Shown: one piece after another, positions 14,580-24,363 of the stretch
How positions within the stretch are numbered: the stretch's first letter is position 1
Layout of the letters: each line of letters begins with the position of its first letter
NCBI RefSeq assembly: GCF_011297335.1
Contig: NZ_JAAOTJ010000010.1
Span: 124,001-188,000 of the forward strand
Origin: Catellatospora methionotrophica
GTDB taxonomy: Bacteria > Actinomycetota > Actinomycetes > Mycobacteriales > Micromonosporaceae
DNA length: 64,000 nucleotides
Direction: 5' to 3'
Made by a program: the position numbers and the translations under genes
The notes under the pieces: model-generated
What the model was told of the DNA's origin: nothing
The model's input: only the letters and a program-made list of their open reading frames with translations
Database searches by the model: none

Positions 14580-17060
14580 TCAGGAGGCGTAGGCCTCCAG
14601 CTCGGAGAGCTGGCCTGCGGGCCAGCCGGTGTTGCCGGTGACGACCACGCGGACGTGGCGGGTGGGGGTCACCGCGAAGGTGAGGGTGACCGTGTTCCCC
14701 GTGGCCGGGTTGAAGGTGTAGGTGCCCGACGGCACGAGGGTGCGCCAGGTGATGCCGTCGTCGCTGCCCAGTACGGACAGGGTCTGGCTGCGGGTGGCCC
14801 ACGAGGCCGGGGCGGGCAGCTTCAGCACCAGCCGCGACAGCGCGGTGCTCGACCCGAGGTCGACCTGGGCCCACTGCGGCCAGGCGTTGTTCGGGCTCTC
14901 CCAGTACGTGTCGCGGTTGCCGTCGGTGATGTTGCCCGAGCCGTAGGACTGGACGTGGCCGCTCTCGGCGGTCGGCCGCCCGGCGGCCAGGTTGACGTTG
15001 CCGGCCGGGTCGGTGGTGACGGTGACCGCGTTCGACGGGCCGGAGACCAGGCCGGCGCCGTCCTGCGCCGTGACGGTGAACGTGTGCGCCGAGCCGGGGG
15101 CCAGCCCCGACACGGTGTACGACGTCCCGCTCGCGGTCCCGACCTGGGTGCCGTTGCGCAGCACCCGGTAGCCGGTGACGCCGACGTTGTCGGTGGACGC
15201 CGTCCAGGACAGCGACACGGTGGTCTGCGTCTTGGCGGTGACGGTCAGGTTGCCCGGGGCGCTGGGCGGCTGGGTGTCGACGGTGCCGCCCCCGTACACC
15301 TCGAATTCTGAGATCTGGCCCGCGGGCCAGCCGGTGTTCGACGTGATGGTGAGGCGCACGTAGCGGACCGTGGCCGTGGCGGGGATGGTCACGGTGTTGG
15401 CCGTGGCCGGGTCGAACAGGCGGCCGCTGGCGGCGGACAGGGGTTGCCAGGTGACGCCGTCGGTGGAGCCGTGCACGGCGATCTGCTGGGTGCGCGCGCC
15501 CCAGCCCGGCGGGAGCTTCAGCGCTACGCGGCTGACCGGCTGCGCGCCGCCCAGGTCGACGGTCAGGGTCTGCGGGAACGCGTTGTTGGCGCTCTCCCAG
15601 TAGCTGCCCGCGTTGCCGTCGACGGCGTTGCCGGGCGGGAAGCCGCCGTTGCCGCTCGACGCGACGGCCGGGCGGTTCAGGGCCAGGTTGACCGTTGGCG
15701 ACGCCGGGTCGGTGGTGGCGGTGACGGTGTTGCTCGGGCCGGAGATCGCCCCTGCGGCGTCGCGGGCGCGTACGTAGTAGGAGTAGGCGGTGGCCGGGGT
15801 GAGGCCGTTGAGGGTGACGGAGGTGCCGGTGGGCGACGCCACGACGTTGTCGACCGCGCCGAGCTCCTGATAGACGGTGTAGCCGACGACGGCGACGTTG
15901 TCGGTCGACGCGGTCCAGGACAGCGAGACGCTGGTCGAGGTCTTGCCGGTCACGGTGAGGTTGCCGGGCACGGTCGGCGGGACGACGTCGCCGGGGCCGG
16001 AGCGGTTGGCGAACTCGGTGGCCCAGTAGCGGGTCCGGGTCAGGTAGGCGGTCTCGGCGGCCGCGCCGGTCAGGCCGTACGCGCCGTCGAAGGTCTGGTA
16101 GCCGAAGCCCGCGGGCGGGGTGGCGTGCGCGGGTTCGATGGACGAGCCCTCGTGCCACTCGTTGAACGACGTGATCGACACCCAGTCCGGCAGGCCGCCG
16201 GTGGCCGGGTTCAGCGCGTTGTTCCACTGCAGGTCGTAGGTCGCCCCGTTGGCGCGGCCCACGGTCGGGGTGGTGTTGCCGGGCACGGCGCGGTCGTCGA
16301 GGTAGCCGGGTGCGACCGAGGGGGCCCAGACCAGGCCGTTGGCCTTGCAGAAGGCGCTCGCGTTCGCCCAGCCGGGCGCGGTGGAGCCGGCGATGCCGTC
16401 GTAGGTGTACATGCCGCCGAAGCCGGCGACCTTCGAGGTGTCCGTGGTCTGCGCCAGGATGATGTTGCTGCTCTTGAGCGGTGCGATGGCCGACCAGTCG
16501 CTGATCAGCAGGCTCTCGAAGACGTAGAACGCGGGGCGGTTGCCGTGCGCGGCGTCGCGGTAGTAGGCCGGGCTGGCGCCGTACCTCGTGTTGAGGTAGT
16601 TGATGTCGGCGACGGTGGAGGCGGCGGTGCGCCCGGCGTAGGGCTCCAGGTGCCAGGCGACCTTCAGGCCCTGCGCGGCGGCGGCGGCGAGCACGCCGGT
16701 GGCGAGGTTGTCCTCGTAGGAGTTCTGGCCCCACCAGCTGTAGACGAGCACGCCCGCGCCGGACTGGCGGATCCACTGCATGTGCTGGGCGACCGCGCCG
16801 GCGTAGTCGCCGGAGTCGTACGCGCCGAGCTTGGGGTAGAGGTTCGCGCCGACGTCGGCGGGCGGGGTGTGGCCGCCCTGCTGCCAGTGGCGGTACTGGC
16901 CGTAGGTCGCCGGGTTGCCGTACCAGGAGTAGTAGAAGACGTGCACGTTCGGCGACGGCGGCGGGTCGGCGGCCGACGCGCCCTGCGGCGCTGCCGTGAG
17001 CCCGGCGGCCACCATCAGCGCGGCGAGCACCACGCGTAGAGGTCGTGCCCAGACGGACAT
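14580..17060 (-). CDS. Secreted GH99 glycoside hydrolase with FN3 and discoidin domains
   Basis: 826 residues. A signal peptide ends at ASA30-AD. The catalytic domain (about 36-350) fits family GH99 (endo-acting alpha-mannanase/mannosidase): VFYYSWYGNP near the start, E139 in HLEPYAG, and E301 and E304 in FNEWHEGSSIEPA, the pair that is catalytic in the family. It is followed by FN3 (about 362-450), F5/8 type C (456-590), a second FN3 (600-690) and a second F5/8 type C (692-826). The signature WESPNNAWPQWAQVDLG in the last domain is close to those in the divergent GH87 protein, so both should bind the same or a similar polymer. GGAGAGGA precedes the ATG. Activity on alpha-mannan or fungal wall material is likely, though the exact substrate cannot be read. 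Confidence 0.88.
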   Translation of the reverse strand: MSVWARPLRVVLAALMVAAGLTAAPQGASAADPPPSPNVHVFYYSWYGNPATYGQYRHWQQGGHTPPADVGANLYPKLGAYDSGDYAGAVAQHMQWIRQSGAGVLVYSWWGQNSYEDNLATGVLAAAAAQGLKVAWHLEPYAGRTAASTVADINYLNTRYGASPAYYRDAAHGNRPAFYVFESLLISDWSAIAPLKSSNIILAQTTDTSKVAGFGGMYTYDGIAGSTAPGWANASAFCKANGLVWAPSVAPGYLDDRAVPGNTTPTVGRANGATYDLQWNNALNPATGGLPDWVSITSFNEWHEGSSIEPAHATPPAGFGYQTFDGAYGLTGAAAETAYLTRTRYWATEFANRSGPGDVVPPTVPGNLTVTGKTSTSVSLSWTASTDNVAVVGYTVYQELGAVDNVVASPTGTSVTLNGLTPATAYSYYVRARDAAGAISGPSNTVTATTDPASPTVNLALNRPAVASSGNGGFPPGNAVDGNAGSYWESANNAFPQTLTVDLGGAQPVSRVALKLPPGWGARTQQIAVHGSTDGVTWQPLSAASGRLFDPATANTVTIPATATVRYVRLTITSNTGWPAGQISEFEVYGGGTVDTQPPSAPGNLTVTAKTQTTVSLSWTASTDNVGVTGYRVLRNGTQVGTASGTSYTVSGLAPGSAHTFTVTAQDGAGLVSGPSNAVTVTTDPAGNVNLAAGRPTAESGHVQSYGSGNITDGNRDTYWESPNNAWPQWAQVDLGSSTALSRLVLKLPAPASWATRSQTLSVLGSDDGITWRTLVPSGTYTFNPATGNTVTLTFAVTPTRHVRVVVTGNTGWPAGQLSELEAYAS

Positions 17061-17699
17061 GACGGATCCTCTCCGTTACGGGGTCGGGACGGTGCTGTCG
17101 CCCGGGAGCGGCCGGGGGGAGCGGTGTAGGCAAAACCTTAGATACGTGTTCGCAAAAACTCTAGAGTTGCGTGCAAGTTTGCAATGCCAATCGAAACGTT
17201 GCGGACGGTGACGGCGCAACGGTTGCCATCGCGGCAGGCGCGTGGGACGGGCCCGCCGGGTCCATGGGCCGCCCCTGCTCATCCGCGCCCGACGATGCCG
17301 CGGGCCGTCCACAACGGAGACCTTTCGAGATCAGTGGTCATGAGTGGGCGTCACGGCCGGTGACCGGTGCTGGTCGGGCAGGGGTGGTGGCCGTACGCAC
17401 ACCAGATGATCACTGTCCGTCCTCACCCGACTGTTGCTACGTTTTTTGCATTGCACTGTGGACTTCTAACTACCAAGGCTCTAACGTTTTGCTACCACAG
17501 TCAGCAACACCGATGACTTGAACTCGTAACAGGCAGGTGCTCCTCGGCCGTGGCGGCGTGTGCGCAGCAGCTGGCACGTCGCCGCAATCCGCTCCCGGCC
17601 GGGTCGCCTTCCGCACCACGGGGTGGCCGTCGTCCGCGACGGTGACCGCGGATTCGCGGCGGGATGAAACGCAGGAGAGGCAATGCAGGGAGGAGTGCA
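17061..17699. promoter_or_regulatory. Divergent intergenic region between the GH99 and GH87 genes
   Basis: About 640 bp without a gene. Two AT-richer islands stand out. One, at 17130-17215, contains the 12-bp palindrome AACTCTAGAGTT (17157-17168) and TGCAA-GT-TTGCA (17172-17183). The other, at 17435-17520, has TTTTTTGCATTGCA. They probably hold the two promoters and a shared operator. No GGAGAGCGCTCTCC site is present, so the LacI regulator of the first locus is not expected to act here. Confidence 0.45.
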
Positions 17700-20600
17700 G
17701 TGAAACTCAAGAATGTCCGCACCAGGCTGCTCGCGACGGTCGTCGCCGCCAGCCTGGCTGTCGTGGCGGGGCCGACGACGTCGGCCACGGCTGCCGGAGG
17801 GCCGAACCTGGCCGCCGGCAAGCCGACCGCGGCGAGCAGCACCAACGGTCCGTACGGGACCGGTAACCTCGTCGACTCGAACCAGGGTTCCTACTGGGAG
17901 AGCTCCGGGGCGCTGCCCCAGTGGGCGCAGGTCGACCTCGGCAGCGCCGTCAGCGTCGACCAGGTCGTGCTGAAGCTGCCCGCGGGCTGGGGCGAGCGCA
18001 CCCAGACGCTGACCGTGCAGGGCAGCACCAACGGCACCTCGTTCAGCACGATCGTGGGCTCGGCCGGGTACAACTTCCAGCCCGGTTCCGGCAACGTGGT
18101 GACGATCAACTTCACCGCGGCCAGCACCCGCTACGTGCGGATCAACATCACCGCCAACACCGGCTGGGCGGCCGCGCAGCTGTCCGAGCTGGAGGTCTAC
18201 GGCGCGGGTGGCGGCGGCACGTCGGGCAACCTGGCGATCGGCAAGTCGATCACCGAGAGCGGCCACGCCGACGTGTACGGCGCGGGCAACGCCAACGACG
18301 GCAACCAGGGCTCCTACTGGGAGAGCGTGAACAACGCGTGGCCGCAGTGGCTGCGCGTCGACCTCGGCTCGACCGTCAGCGTGAACCGGGTCGTGCTGAA
18401 GATCCCGAGCGGCTGGGGCGCACGTACGGAGACCCTCGCGGTGCAGGGCAGCACCAACGGCACCACGTTCTCCGACATCGTGGCCTCGACCGGGTACACC
18501 TTCACCGGCGCGAACACGGTGACGATCAACTTCGCCACCGCGAACACCCGGTACGTGCGGATCAACATCACCGCCAACACCGCGTGGCCGGCCGGCCAGA
18601 TCTCCGAGTTCGAGATCTACGGCCCGACCACCGGTGACACCCAGGCCCCGTCCACGCCGGGCAGCCTGGCCTACACGACTCCGGCGTCCGGCCAGATCCG
18701 CCTGACCTGGAACGCGTCCACCGACAACGTCGGCGTCACCGCGTACGACATCTACGCCAACGGCGACCTGCTGACCAGCGTCAGCGGCTCGACGCTGGTC
18801 TACACCGACAGCCGGCCGGACAGCCAGACGGTCAGCTACTACGTACGGGCCCGCGACGCGGCCGGCAACCAGTCGGGCAACAGCAACACCGTCACCCGTA
18901 CCGGCCAGACCGGCGACACCCAGGCGCCCACCGCGCCCGGCAGCCTCGCCTTCACCCAGCCCGCCTCCGGCCAGATCCGCCTGACCTGGACCGCGTCGAC
19001 CGACAACGTCGCCGTGACCGGGTACGACATCTACGCCAACAGCGCGCTGCGCGGCAGCGTCAGCGGTTCCACGCTGGTCTACACCGACAGCCAGCCGGAC
19101 TCCGCGACGGTCAGCTACTACGTGCGGGCCAAGGACGCGGCGGGCAACATCTCGCCGATGAGCAACATCGTCACCCGCAACGGCTCCGGTGGCGGCGGCA
19201 CCAACCAGGCGCTGAACAAGCCGATCACCGACAACGGCCACACGCACATCTTCGCGCCGGAGAACGCCAACGACGGTGACCTCACCACCTACTGGGAGGG
19301 CAGCACGTCGCCCAACCAGCTCACCGTGGCGATGGGCTCCAACGTCGGCGTCAGCTCGGTCGTCGTCAAGCTCAACCCGGACGCCGCGTGGGGCGCGCGT
19401 ACCCAGACCATCCAGGTCCTGGGCCGCGAGCAGAGCTCGTCGTCGTACGTCAACGTGGTCTCCGCGCAGGCGTACAGCTTCAACCCGGCCACCGGCAACA
19501 CGGTGACCATCAACGCCGCCGGCAGCTACGCCGACATCCGGCTGCAGTTCACCGGCAACTCCGGCGCCCCCGGCGGCCAGGTCGCCGAGTTCCAGGTCAT
19601 CGGCACCCCGGCGCCGAACCCGGACCTCACGGTCACCTCGGTCACCTGGTCCCCGGCCTCCCCGGTGGAGACCGACGCGATCACGGTGAGCGCGGTCGTG
19701 CGCAACGCGGGCACCAACACCGCGGGCGCGACCAACGTCAACTTCTACCTGGGCACCACCCTGGTGGGCACCGGCGCGGTCGGCTCGCTGGCCGCCGGCG
19801 CGCAGACGACGGTCAACGCCAACATCGGCACCCGCAACGCCGGTTCCTACGCCGTCACCGCGAAGGTCGACGAGGCCAACACGGTCGTCGAGCAGAGCGA
19901 GACCAACAACAGCCTCACCGCGTCGAGCAACCTCACGGTCAGCCCGGTGCAGAGCTCCGACCTGGTCGCGAACGTGAGCTGGACGCCGAGCAACCCGGCT
20001 GCCGGCAACAACGTGACCTTCTCGGTCGCCATCAAGAACCAGGGCACCACGGCCTCGGCCGGTGGCGCGCACGGCATCACGCTGACCGTCCTCAACGAGG
20101 CCGGCACCGTGGTCCGCACCCTGACCGGCTCGTTCACCGGCGTGATCAACGCGGGGGCCACCTCCGCGGCGGTCACCCTGGGCACCTGGACCGCGGCCAA
20201 CGGCCGGTACACGGTCCGCGTGGTGCTCGCCAACGACGCCAACGAGCTGCCGGTCAAGCAGGCCAACAACACCAGCAACACGCCGCTGTTCGTCGGGCGT
20301 GGCGCGAACATGAACTACGACATGTACGAGGCCGAGGACGGCTCGACCGGCGGCGGCGCGTCCGTGGTCGGCCCGAACCGCACCATCGGCGACCTCGCCG
20401 GTGAGGCCAGCGGCCGCAAGGCCGTCACGCTGAACAGCAACGGCCAGTACGTGCAGTGGACCACCAAGTCCGCGGCCAACGCCCTGGTCACCCGCTTCTC
20501 CATCCCGGACAACGCGGGCGGCACCGGAACCACGTCGACGCTGAACATCTACGTCAACAACGTGTTCCACAAGTCGATCACGCTGACCTCCAAGTACGCG

Positions 20601-21971
20601 TGGCTCTACGGCGCGGAGGCGGGCCCGAGCAACTCGCCCGGCGCCGGTCCGGCCCGCCACCTGTACGACGAGGCCAACATCCTGCTGGACTCCACCATCC
20701 CGCAGGGCGCCACGATCAAGCTGCAGAAGGACGCGGCCAACAGCGGCACCTTCGCGATCGACTTCATCAACCTGGAGCTGGTGAGCCCGCGGGCGAACCC
20801 GGACCCGGCGAAGTACAAGGTGCCCACCGGCACCTCGCACCAGGAGGTCCAGAACGCCCTCGACGCGGTCCGGATGGACACCACCGGTGCCTTCGTCGGT
20901 GTCTACCTGCCCGCCGGCAACTACGAGACGGCGCAGAAGCTCAGCGTCTACGGCAAGCCGATCAAGGTCGTCGGCGCGGGTATGTGGTACACCCGCTTCA
21001 ACACCCCGACCGGCCAGGAGAACACCGACGCCGGCTTCCGGGTGGAGAGCAGCGCCAACGGCTCGTCCTTCGAGCACCTGGCGTTCTTCGGCAACTACAC
21101 CATCCGCCAGGACGGTCCCGGCAAGGTCTGGGGCGAGCTGAAGTCGGTCAACAACCTGACCTTCGACAGCGTCTGGGTCGAGCACACCGTCTGCGGCTGG
21201 TGGGGTGTCAACGTCAGCGGCTGGACCGTCAAGAACAGCCGGGTCCGCAACACCTTCGCCGACGGCATCAACCTGACCAACGACTCCAACAACAACCTCG
21301 TCACCAACGTCGAGGGCCGGGGCAACGGCGACGACGCGTTCGCGCTGTTCTCCGCGATCGACTCCGGTGGCTCGGTCGGCAACCACGGCAACGTCTTCGA
21401 GAACCTCTCGGCGACGCTGACCTGGCGTGCCGCTGGTCTGGCCGTGTACGGCGGCTACGACAACGTGTTCCGCAACCTGTACATCGCGGACATGCTGACG
21501 TACTCCGGCATCACGATCAGCTCGCTGGACTTCGGATACCCGTTCGTCGGGTTCGGCACGACGCCCACACGCTTCGAGAACATCTCGCTCGTGCGGGCCG
21601 GTGGCCACTTCTGGGGCAACCAGACCTTCGGCGCCATCTGGATCTTCGCGGCCTCGAAGGAGTTCCGCGGCATCCGGATCAGCAACGTCGACATCGTCGA
21701 CCCGACGTACTCCGGCATCATGTTCCAGTCGAAGTACCCGGAGCAGCAGCCGGTCACCGACACCATCTTCACCAACGTCAACATCAGTGGCGCGCAGAAG
21801 AGCGGTGACGCGTACGACGCCAAGTCCGGCATCGGCATCTGGGTCAACGAGATGCCCGAGACCGGTCAGGGCCCGGCGCGGGGTTCGGCCACCTTCACCG
21901 GCCTGACCTTCAGCAACAACTTCCAGAACATCCGCAACACGACCACCACCTTCACCCTCAACATCAGCTGA
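17700..21971 (+). CDS. Secreted GH87-type alpha-1,3-glucanase/mycodextranase with many binding domains
   Basis: 1423 residues from GTG 17700, chosen because GGGAGGA lies 5 bp upstream and the signal peptide starts right after; ATG 17664 is a weaker alternative. Order: signal peptide (to about 32), two discoidin domains (36-290), two FN3 domains (300-490), a third discoidin domain (495-625), two CARDB domains (630-850), a CBM6/35-like domain (860-1000) and a C-terminal right-handed beta-helix. The helix matches GH87 mutanase/mycodextranase. D1188 in FADGINL and D1211-D1212 in GNGDDAF are spaced like the family's catalytic Asp residues. It should cut alpha-1,3-glucan (fungal wall or dental-plaque type polymer) outside the cell. 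It is divergent from the GH99 gene, which carries similar discoidin domains. Confidence 0.86.
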   Translation: MKLKNVRTRLLATVVAASLAVVAGPTTSATAAGGPNLAAGKPTAASSTNGPYGTGNLVDSNQGSYWESSGALPQWAQVDLGSAVSVDQVVLKLPAGWGERTQTLTVQGSTNGTSFSTIVGSAGYNFQPGSGNVVTINFTAASTRYVRINITANTGWAAAQLSELEVYGAGGGGTSGNLAIGKSITESGHADVYGAGNANDGNQGSYWESVNNAWPQWLRVDLGSTVSVNRVVLKIPSGWGARTETLAVQGSTNGTTFSDIVASTGYTFTGANTVTINFATANTRYVRINITANTAWPAGQISEFEIYGPTTGDTQAPSTPGSLAYTTPASGQIRLTWNASTDNVGVTAYDIYANGDLLTSVSGSTLVYTDSRPDSQTVSYYVRARDAAGNQSGNSNTVTRTGQTGDTQAPTAPGSLAFTQPASGQIRLTWTASTDNVAVTGYDIYANSALRGSVSGSTLVYTDSQPDSATVSYYVRAKDAAGNISPMSNIVTRNGSGGGGTNQALNKPITDNGHTHIFAPENANDGDLTTYWEGSTSPNQLTVAMGSNVGVSSVVVKLNPDAAWGARTQTIQVLGREQSSSSYVNVVSAQAYSFNPATGNTVTINAAGSYADIRLQFTGNSGAPGGQVAEFQVIGTPAPNPDLTVTSVTWSPASPVETDAITVSAVVRNAGTNTAGATNVNFYLGTTLVGTGAVGSLAAGAQTTVNANIGTRNAGSYAVTAKVDEANTVVEQSETNNSLTASSNLTVSPVQSSDLVANVSWTPSNPAAGNNVTFSVAIKNQGTTASAGGAHGITLTVLNEAGTVVRTLTGSFTGVINAGATSAAVTLGTWTAANGRYTVRVVLANDANELPVKQANNTSNTPLFVGRGANMNYDMYEAEDGSTGGGASVVGPNRTIGDLAGEASGRKAVTLNSNGQYVQWTTKSAANALVTRFSIPDNAGGTGTTSTLNIYVNNVFHKSITLTSKYAWLYGAEAGPSNSPGAGPARHLYDEANILLDSTIPQGATIKLQKDAANSGTFAIDFINLELVSPRANPDPAKYKVPTGTSHQEVQNALDAVRMDTTGAFVGVYLPAGNYETAQKLSVYGKPIKVVGAGMWYTRFNTPTGQENTDAGFRVESSANGSSFEHLAFFGNYTIRQDGPGKVWGELKSVNNLTFDSVWVEHTVCGWWGVNVSGWTVKNSRVRNTFADGINLTNDSNNNLVTNVEGRGNGDDAFALFSAIDSGGSVGNHGNVFENLSATLTWRAAGLAVYGGYDNVFRNLYIADMLTYSGITISSLDFGYPFVGFGTTPTRFENISLVRAGGHFWGNQTFGAIWIFAASKEFRGIRISNVDIVDPTYSGIMFQSKYPEQQPVTDTIFTNVNISGAQKSGDAYDAKSGIGIWVNEMPETGQGPARGSATFTGLTFSNNFQNIRNTTTTFTLNIS

Positions 21972-22024
21972 CGCTGACCCCGGGCGCGCGACGGCCTCCC
22001 CGCCGCGCGCCCGGTGCGGGTGAA

Positions 22025-22059
22025 AGGAAGGGCGCCTTCGTCATGAAGGCGCCCTTCCT
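22025..22059. terminator. Terminator hairpin of the GGAAGGGC family
   Basis: AGGAAGGGCGCCTTC (22025-22039) and GAAGGCGCCCTTCCT (22045-22059), a perfect 15-bp stem with loop GTCAT. It sits between convergent genes (the GH87 gene ending at 21971 and the alpha/beta hydrolase gene ending at 22075). The sequence is a variant of the family at 12004 and 47293. Confidence 0.8.
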
Positions 22060-22074
22060 GCTTCTCATAGGTCG

Positions 22075-23139
22075 CTACCGCAGGCCGTCCGCGTCGACGA
22101 CGGCCTGGGCGAACGGCCCCGGCGCCTCCTGGGGCACGTTGTGGCCGATGCCCTTGAGCGTGCGGTGCTGGTACGGGCCGGTGAACCGGGCCCGGTAGGC
22201 CTCGCCGTCGCCGGGCGGCGTGAACGGGTCGACCTCGCCGTCGACCGTGATCGTCGGAACACCGATCGTCGGCCCCTTCGCCAGCTGTGCCTCCAGCTCG
22301 TCGTGGCGCGGGTCGCCCTGCGCCAGGCCCAGCCGCCAGCGGTAGTTGCCGATCACGATCGGCACGTAGTCCGGATTGTCGAACGACGCCGCCGTCTGGT
22401 CGAAGGTCGCGTCGTCGAACTTCCACGTCGGCGAGTTGAACGTCCAGATCAGCTTCGCCAGGTCGTGCCGGTTCTTGTCGAGGCCGAGCCTGCCGCGCTC
22501 GGTGCTGAAGTAGTACTGGTACCACCACGCCCACTCCGCCTTGGGTGGCAGCGGCTGCGCCTGGGCCGCCCGGTTGGTGATCAGGTAGCCGGTCACCGAG
22601 ACCAGCGCCTTGACCCGCTCCGGCCACAGCGCGGCCACGATGTCGGCGGTACGCGAACCCCAGTCGTACCCGGCCAGCACTGCCTGCCGGATGCCGAGCG
22701 CGTCCATCAGCGCCACGAGATCCAGGGCGAAGGCCGACTGCTCGGCGGTCCGGGGCGTCGCCGCGTCGCGGAACCGCGTCGTGCCGTGGCCGCGCAGGTG
22801 CGGGGTGATCGCCCGGTAGCCCTTGGCGGCCAGCAGCGGCGCGACGGCGGTGTAGCTGTGGATGTCGTACGGCCAGCCGTGCAGCAGGAACACCGGGCGT
22901 CCGTCGGCGGGGCCGGTCTCCACGTAGCCGACGTTCAGCTCGCCCGCGTCGATCTGGCGTACCGGGCCGAACGCCGGCGGCACCCGCGCCACCCCGTGCG
23001 CCGCCGGACTCGCCGGGACCGGTCCGGCTGCGTGGGCTGCGCCTGCGGCGTGAGCCGTGGCGGGCGGCACGACGAGGCCGCCCAGCCCGGCCACCGCCCC
23101 GGAGCCGAGGATCTTGCCGAAGGTGCGCCGGTCGATCAT
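22075..23139 (-). CDS. Tat-exported alpha/beta hydrolase, epoxide hydrolase-like
   Basis: 354 residues. The N-terminus MIDRRTFGKILGSGAVAGLGG has the twin-arginine pattern with a hydrophobic core, followed by an Ala-rich stretch, so export by Tat is expected. The hydrolase domain (from about 60) shows the HGWPYD oxyanion loop, the nucleophile elbow AGYDWGSR with Asp159, and the catalytic His in GIGHNVPQE. An Asp nucleophile places it with epoxide hydrolases and haloalkane dehalogenases rather than esterases. The HGWP motif is the one common in epoxide hydrolases. It stands alone between the GH87 gene and the divergent aldo-keto reductase. Its substrate is unknown. Confidence 0.85.
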   Translation of the reverse strand: MIDRRTFGKILGSGAVAGLGGLVVPPATAHAAGAAHAAGPVPASPAAHGVARVPPAFGPVRQIDAGELNVGYVETGPADGRPVFLLHGWPYDIHSYTAVAPLLAAKGYRAITPHLRGHGTTRFRDAATPRTAEQSAFALDLVALMDALGIRQAVLAGYDWGSRTADIVAALWPERVKALVSVTGYLITNRAAQAQPLPPKAEWAWWYQYYFSTERGRLGLDKNRHDLAKLIWTFNSPTWKFDDATFDQTAASFDNPDYVPIVIGNYRWRLGLAQGDPRHDELEAQLAKGPTIGVPTITVDGEVDPFTPPGDGEAYRARFTGPYQHRTLKGIGHNVPQEAPGPFAQAVVDADGLR

Positions 23140-23330
23140 CCGGAACCTCCCACGAGGTGTCGACGGAGGACAGCGGGTGCGAAAACCACCGCGGCGTGGC
23201 GACGCGCGGGCTGCTGTGCCCGGCCTCGGACGCTACCTCGCCAGGCTGGCAAGCGGGCGGTTTCCGCCGCATGCCGCCGCGCCGTGCCACCGTGCGGGCG
23301 CGATCGCGGCGCGGACGGAATGATGGAGGC

Positions 23331-24299
23331 ATGTCGCTGGAGAGGCTCGATCTGAGCAGCCCCGTCGCCCGGCTCGGATTCGGGCTGGCCGCGGTGGGTC
23401 GGCCGGGATACATCAACCTGCACCGCGACCGGGATCTGCCCGTCGCGCGGACCGTCGAGGCGATGCGGGAACGCACGTACGCGCTGCTCGACGCCGCGTA
23501 CGCGGCCGGGGTGCGCTACGCCGACGCGGCACGCTCGTACGGCCGCGCCGAGGAGTTCCTGGCCGATTGGCTCGGCTCGCGCGACGTCGCGGACATGGTG
23601 GTCGGGAGCAAGTGGGGCTACACGTACACCGGGGGCTGGCGGGTCGACGCCGAGGTGCACGAGACCAAGGACCACGGACTCGGGGTGTACGAGCGGCAGC
23701 TCGTGCAGACGCGTGCGCTGCTGGGGGAGCGGCTGGACGTGTACCAGATCCATTCGCTGACCGTGGAGAGCCCGGCGCTGGCCGATACCGCGCTGCACCG
23801 GCGGCTGGCCGAGCTGGCCGCGACCGGGGTGACGATCGGCTTCTCCAGCAGCGGGCCGAGGCAGGCCGACGCGATCGACGCGGCCCTGCGGATCGAGGTC
23901 GACGGGGTGCCGCTGTTCCGCAGCGTGCAGGCCACCTGGAACCTGCTGGAGCCGTCGGCGGGCCGGGCCCTGGCCGCCGCCCGCGCCGCGGGGTGCCACG
24001 TGATCGTCAAGGAGGCGATGGCCAACGGGAGGCTGGCCGAGCCGTCCGCGGAGCTCGGGGTGCTGGCCGAGGTGGCGGCGGAGGCGGGTGCGCCGCAGGA
24101 CGCCGTCGCGCTGGCGGCCGTGCTGCACCAGCCGTGGTCCGGGGTCGTCCTGTCCGGCGCGGCGACCACGGCACAACTGGCGTCCCACCTGGCCGCGTCC
24201 CGCGTGGACCTGTCCGCCGACCAGCTCACCCGGCTCGCGACCCTGGCCGAACCCGCCGACCACTACTGGAAGCACCGCGCCACCCTGCCCTGGACCTGA
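23331..24299 (+). CDS. Aldo/keto reductase
   Basis: 322 residues of the AKR family. ATG 23331 is preceded by GGAGG at good spacing; the longer in-frame stretch upstream has no homology. Visible landmarks are the N-terminal RLGFGLAAVGRPG strand, the Asp/Tyr region YADAARSYGRAEEFL, the Lys in VGSKWGYTYTGG, the YQIHSLT strand and the C-terminal cofactor region VVLSGAATTAQL. It should reduce or oxidise a carbonyl with NADP(H) in the cytoplasm. It is divergent from the epoxide hydrolase-like gene and convergent with ptsH. The substrate cannot be inferred. Confidence 0.88.
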   Translation: MSLERLDLSSPVARLGFGLAAVGRPGYINLHRDRDLPVARTVEAMRERTYALLDAAYAAGVRYADAARSYGRAEEFLADWLGSRDVADMVVGSKWGYTYTGGWRVDAEVHETKDHGLGVYERQLVQTRALLGERLDVYQIHSLTVESPALADTALHRRLAELAATGVTIGFSSSGPRQADAIDAALRIEVDGVPLFRSVQATWNLLEPSAGRALAAARAAGCHVIVKEAMANGRLAEPSAELGVLAEVAAEAGAPQDAVALAAVLHQPWSGVVLSGAATTAQLASHLAASRVDLSADQLTRLATLAEPADHYWKHRATLPWT

Positions 24300-24363
24300 C
24301 CCCGCCCCCGCCGGCCGCACACCGCCTCGGCCGCGCGGACCCCACCCCACCTACCCCACTGCG

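Noticed and set aside
14263-17133. 956-codon minus-strand frame overlapping the GH99 gene in another frame
   Set aside because: The GH99 reading has signal peptide, catalytic motifs and start site; the other frame has none.
17481-21608. 1375-codon minus-strand frame opposite the GH87 gene
   Set aside because: Low-complexity VGRDGDR-type composition without any motif; the sense strand encodes recognisable domains throughout.
23236-23256. CGCCAGGCTGGCAAGC as a third copy of the lacI/lon palindromic element
   Set aside because: Only the CCAGG..GGCAAG part matches, the arms are short and the loop and flanks of the family are missing.
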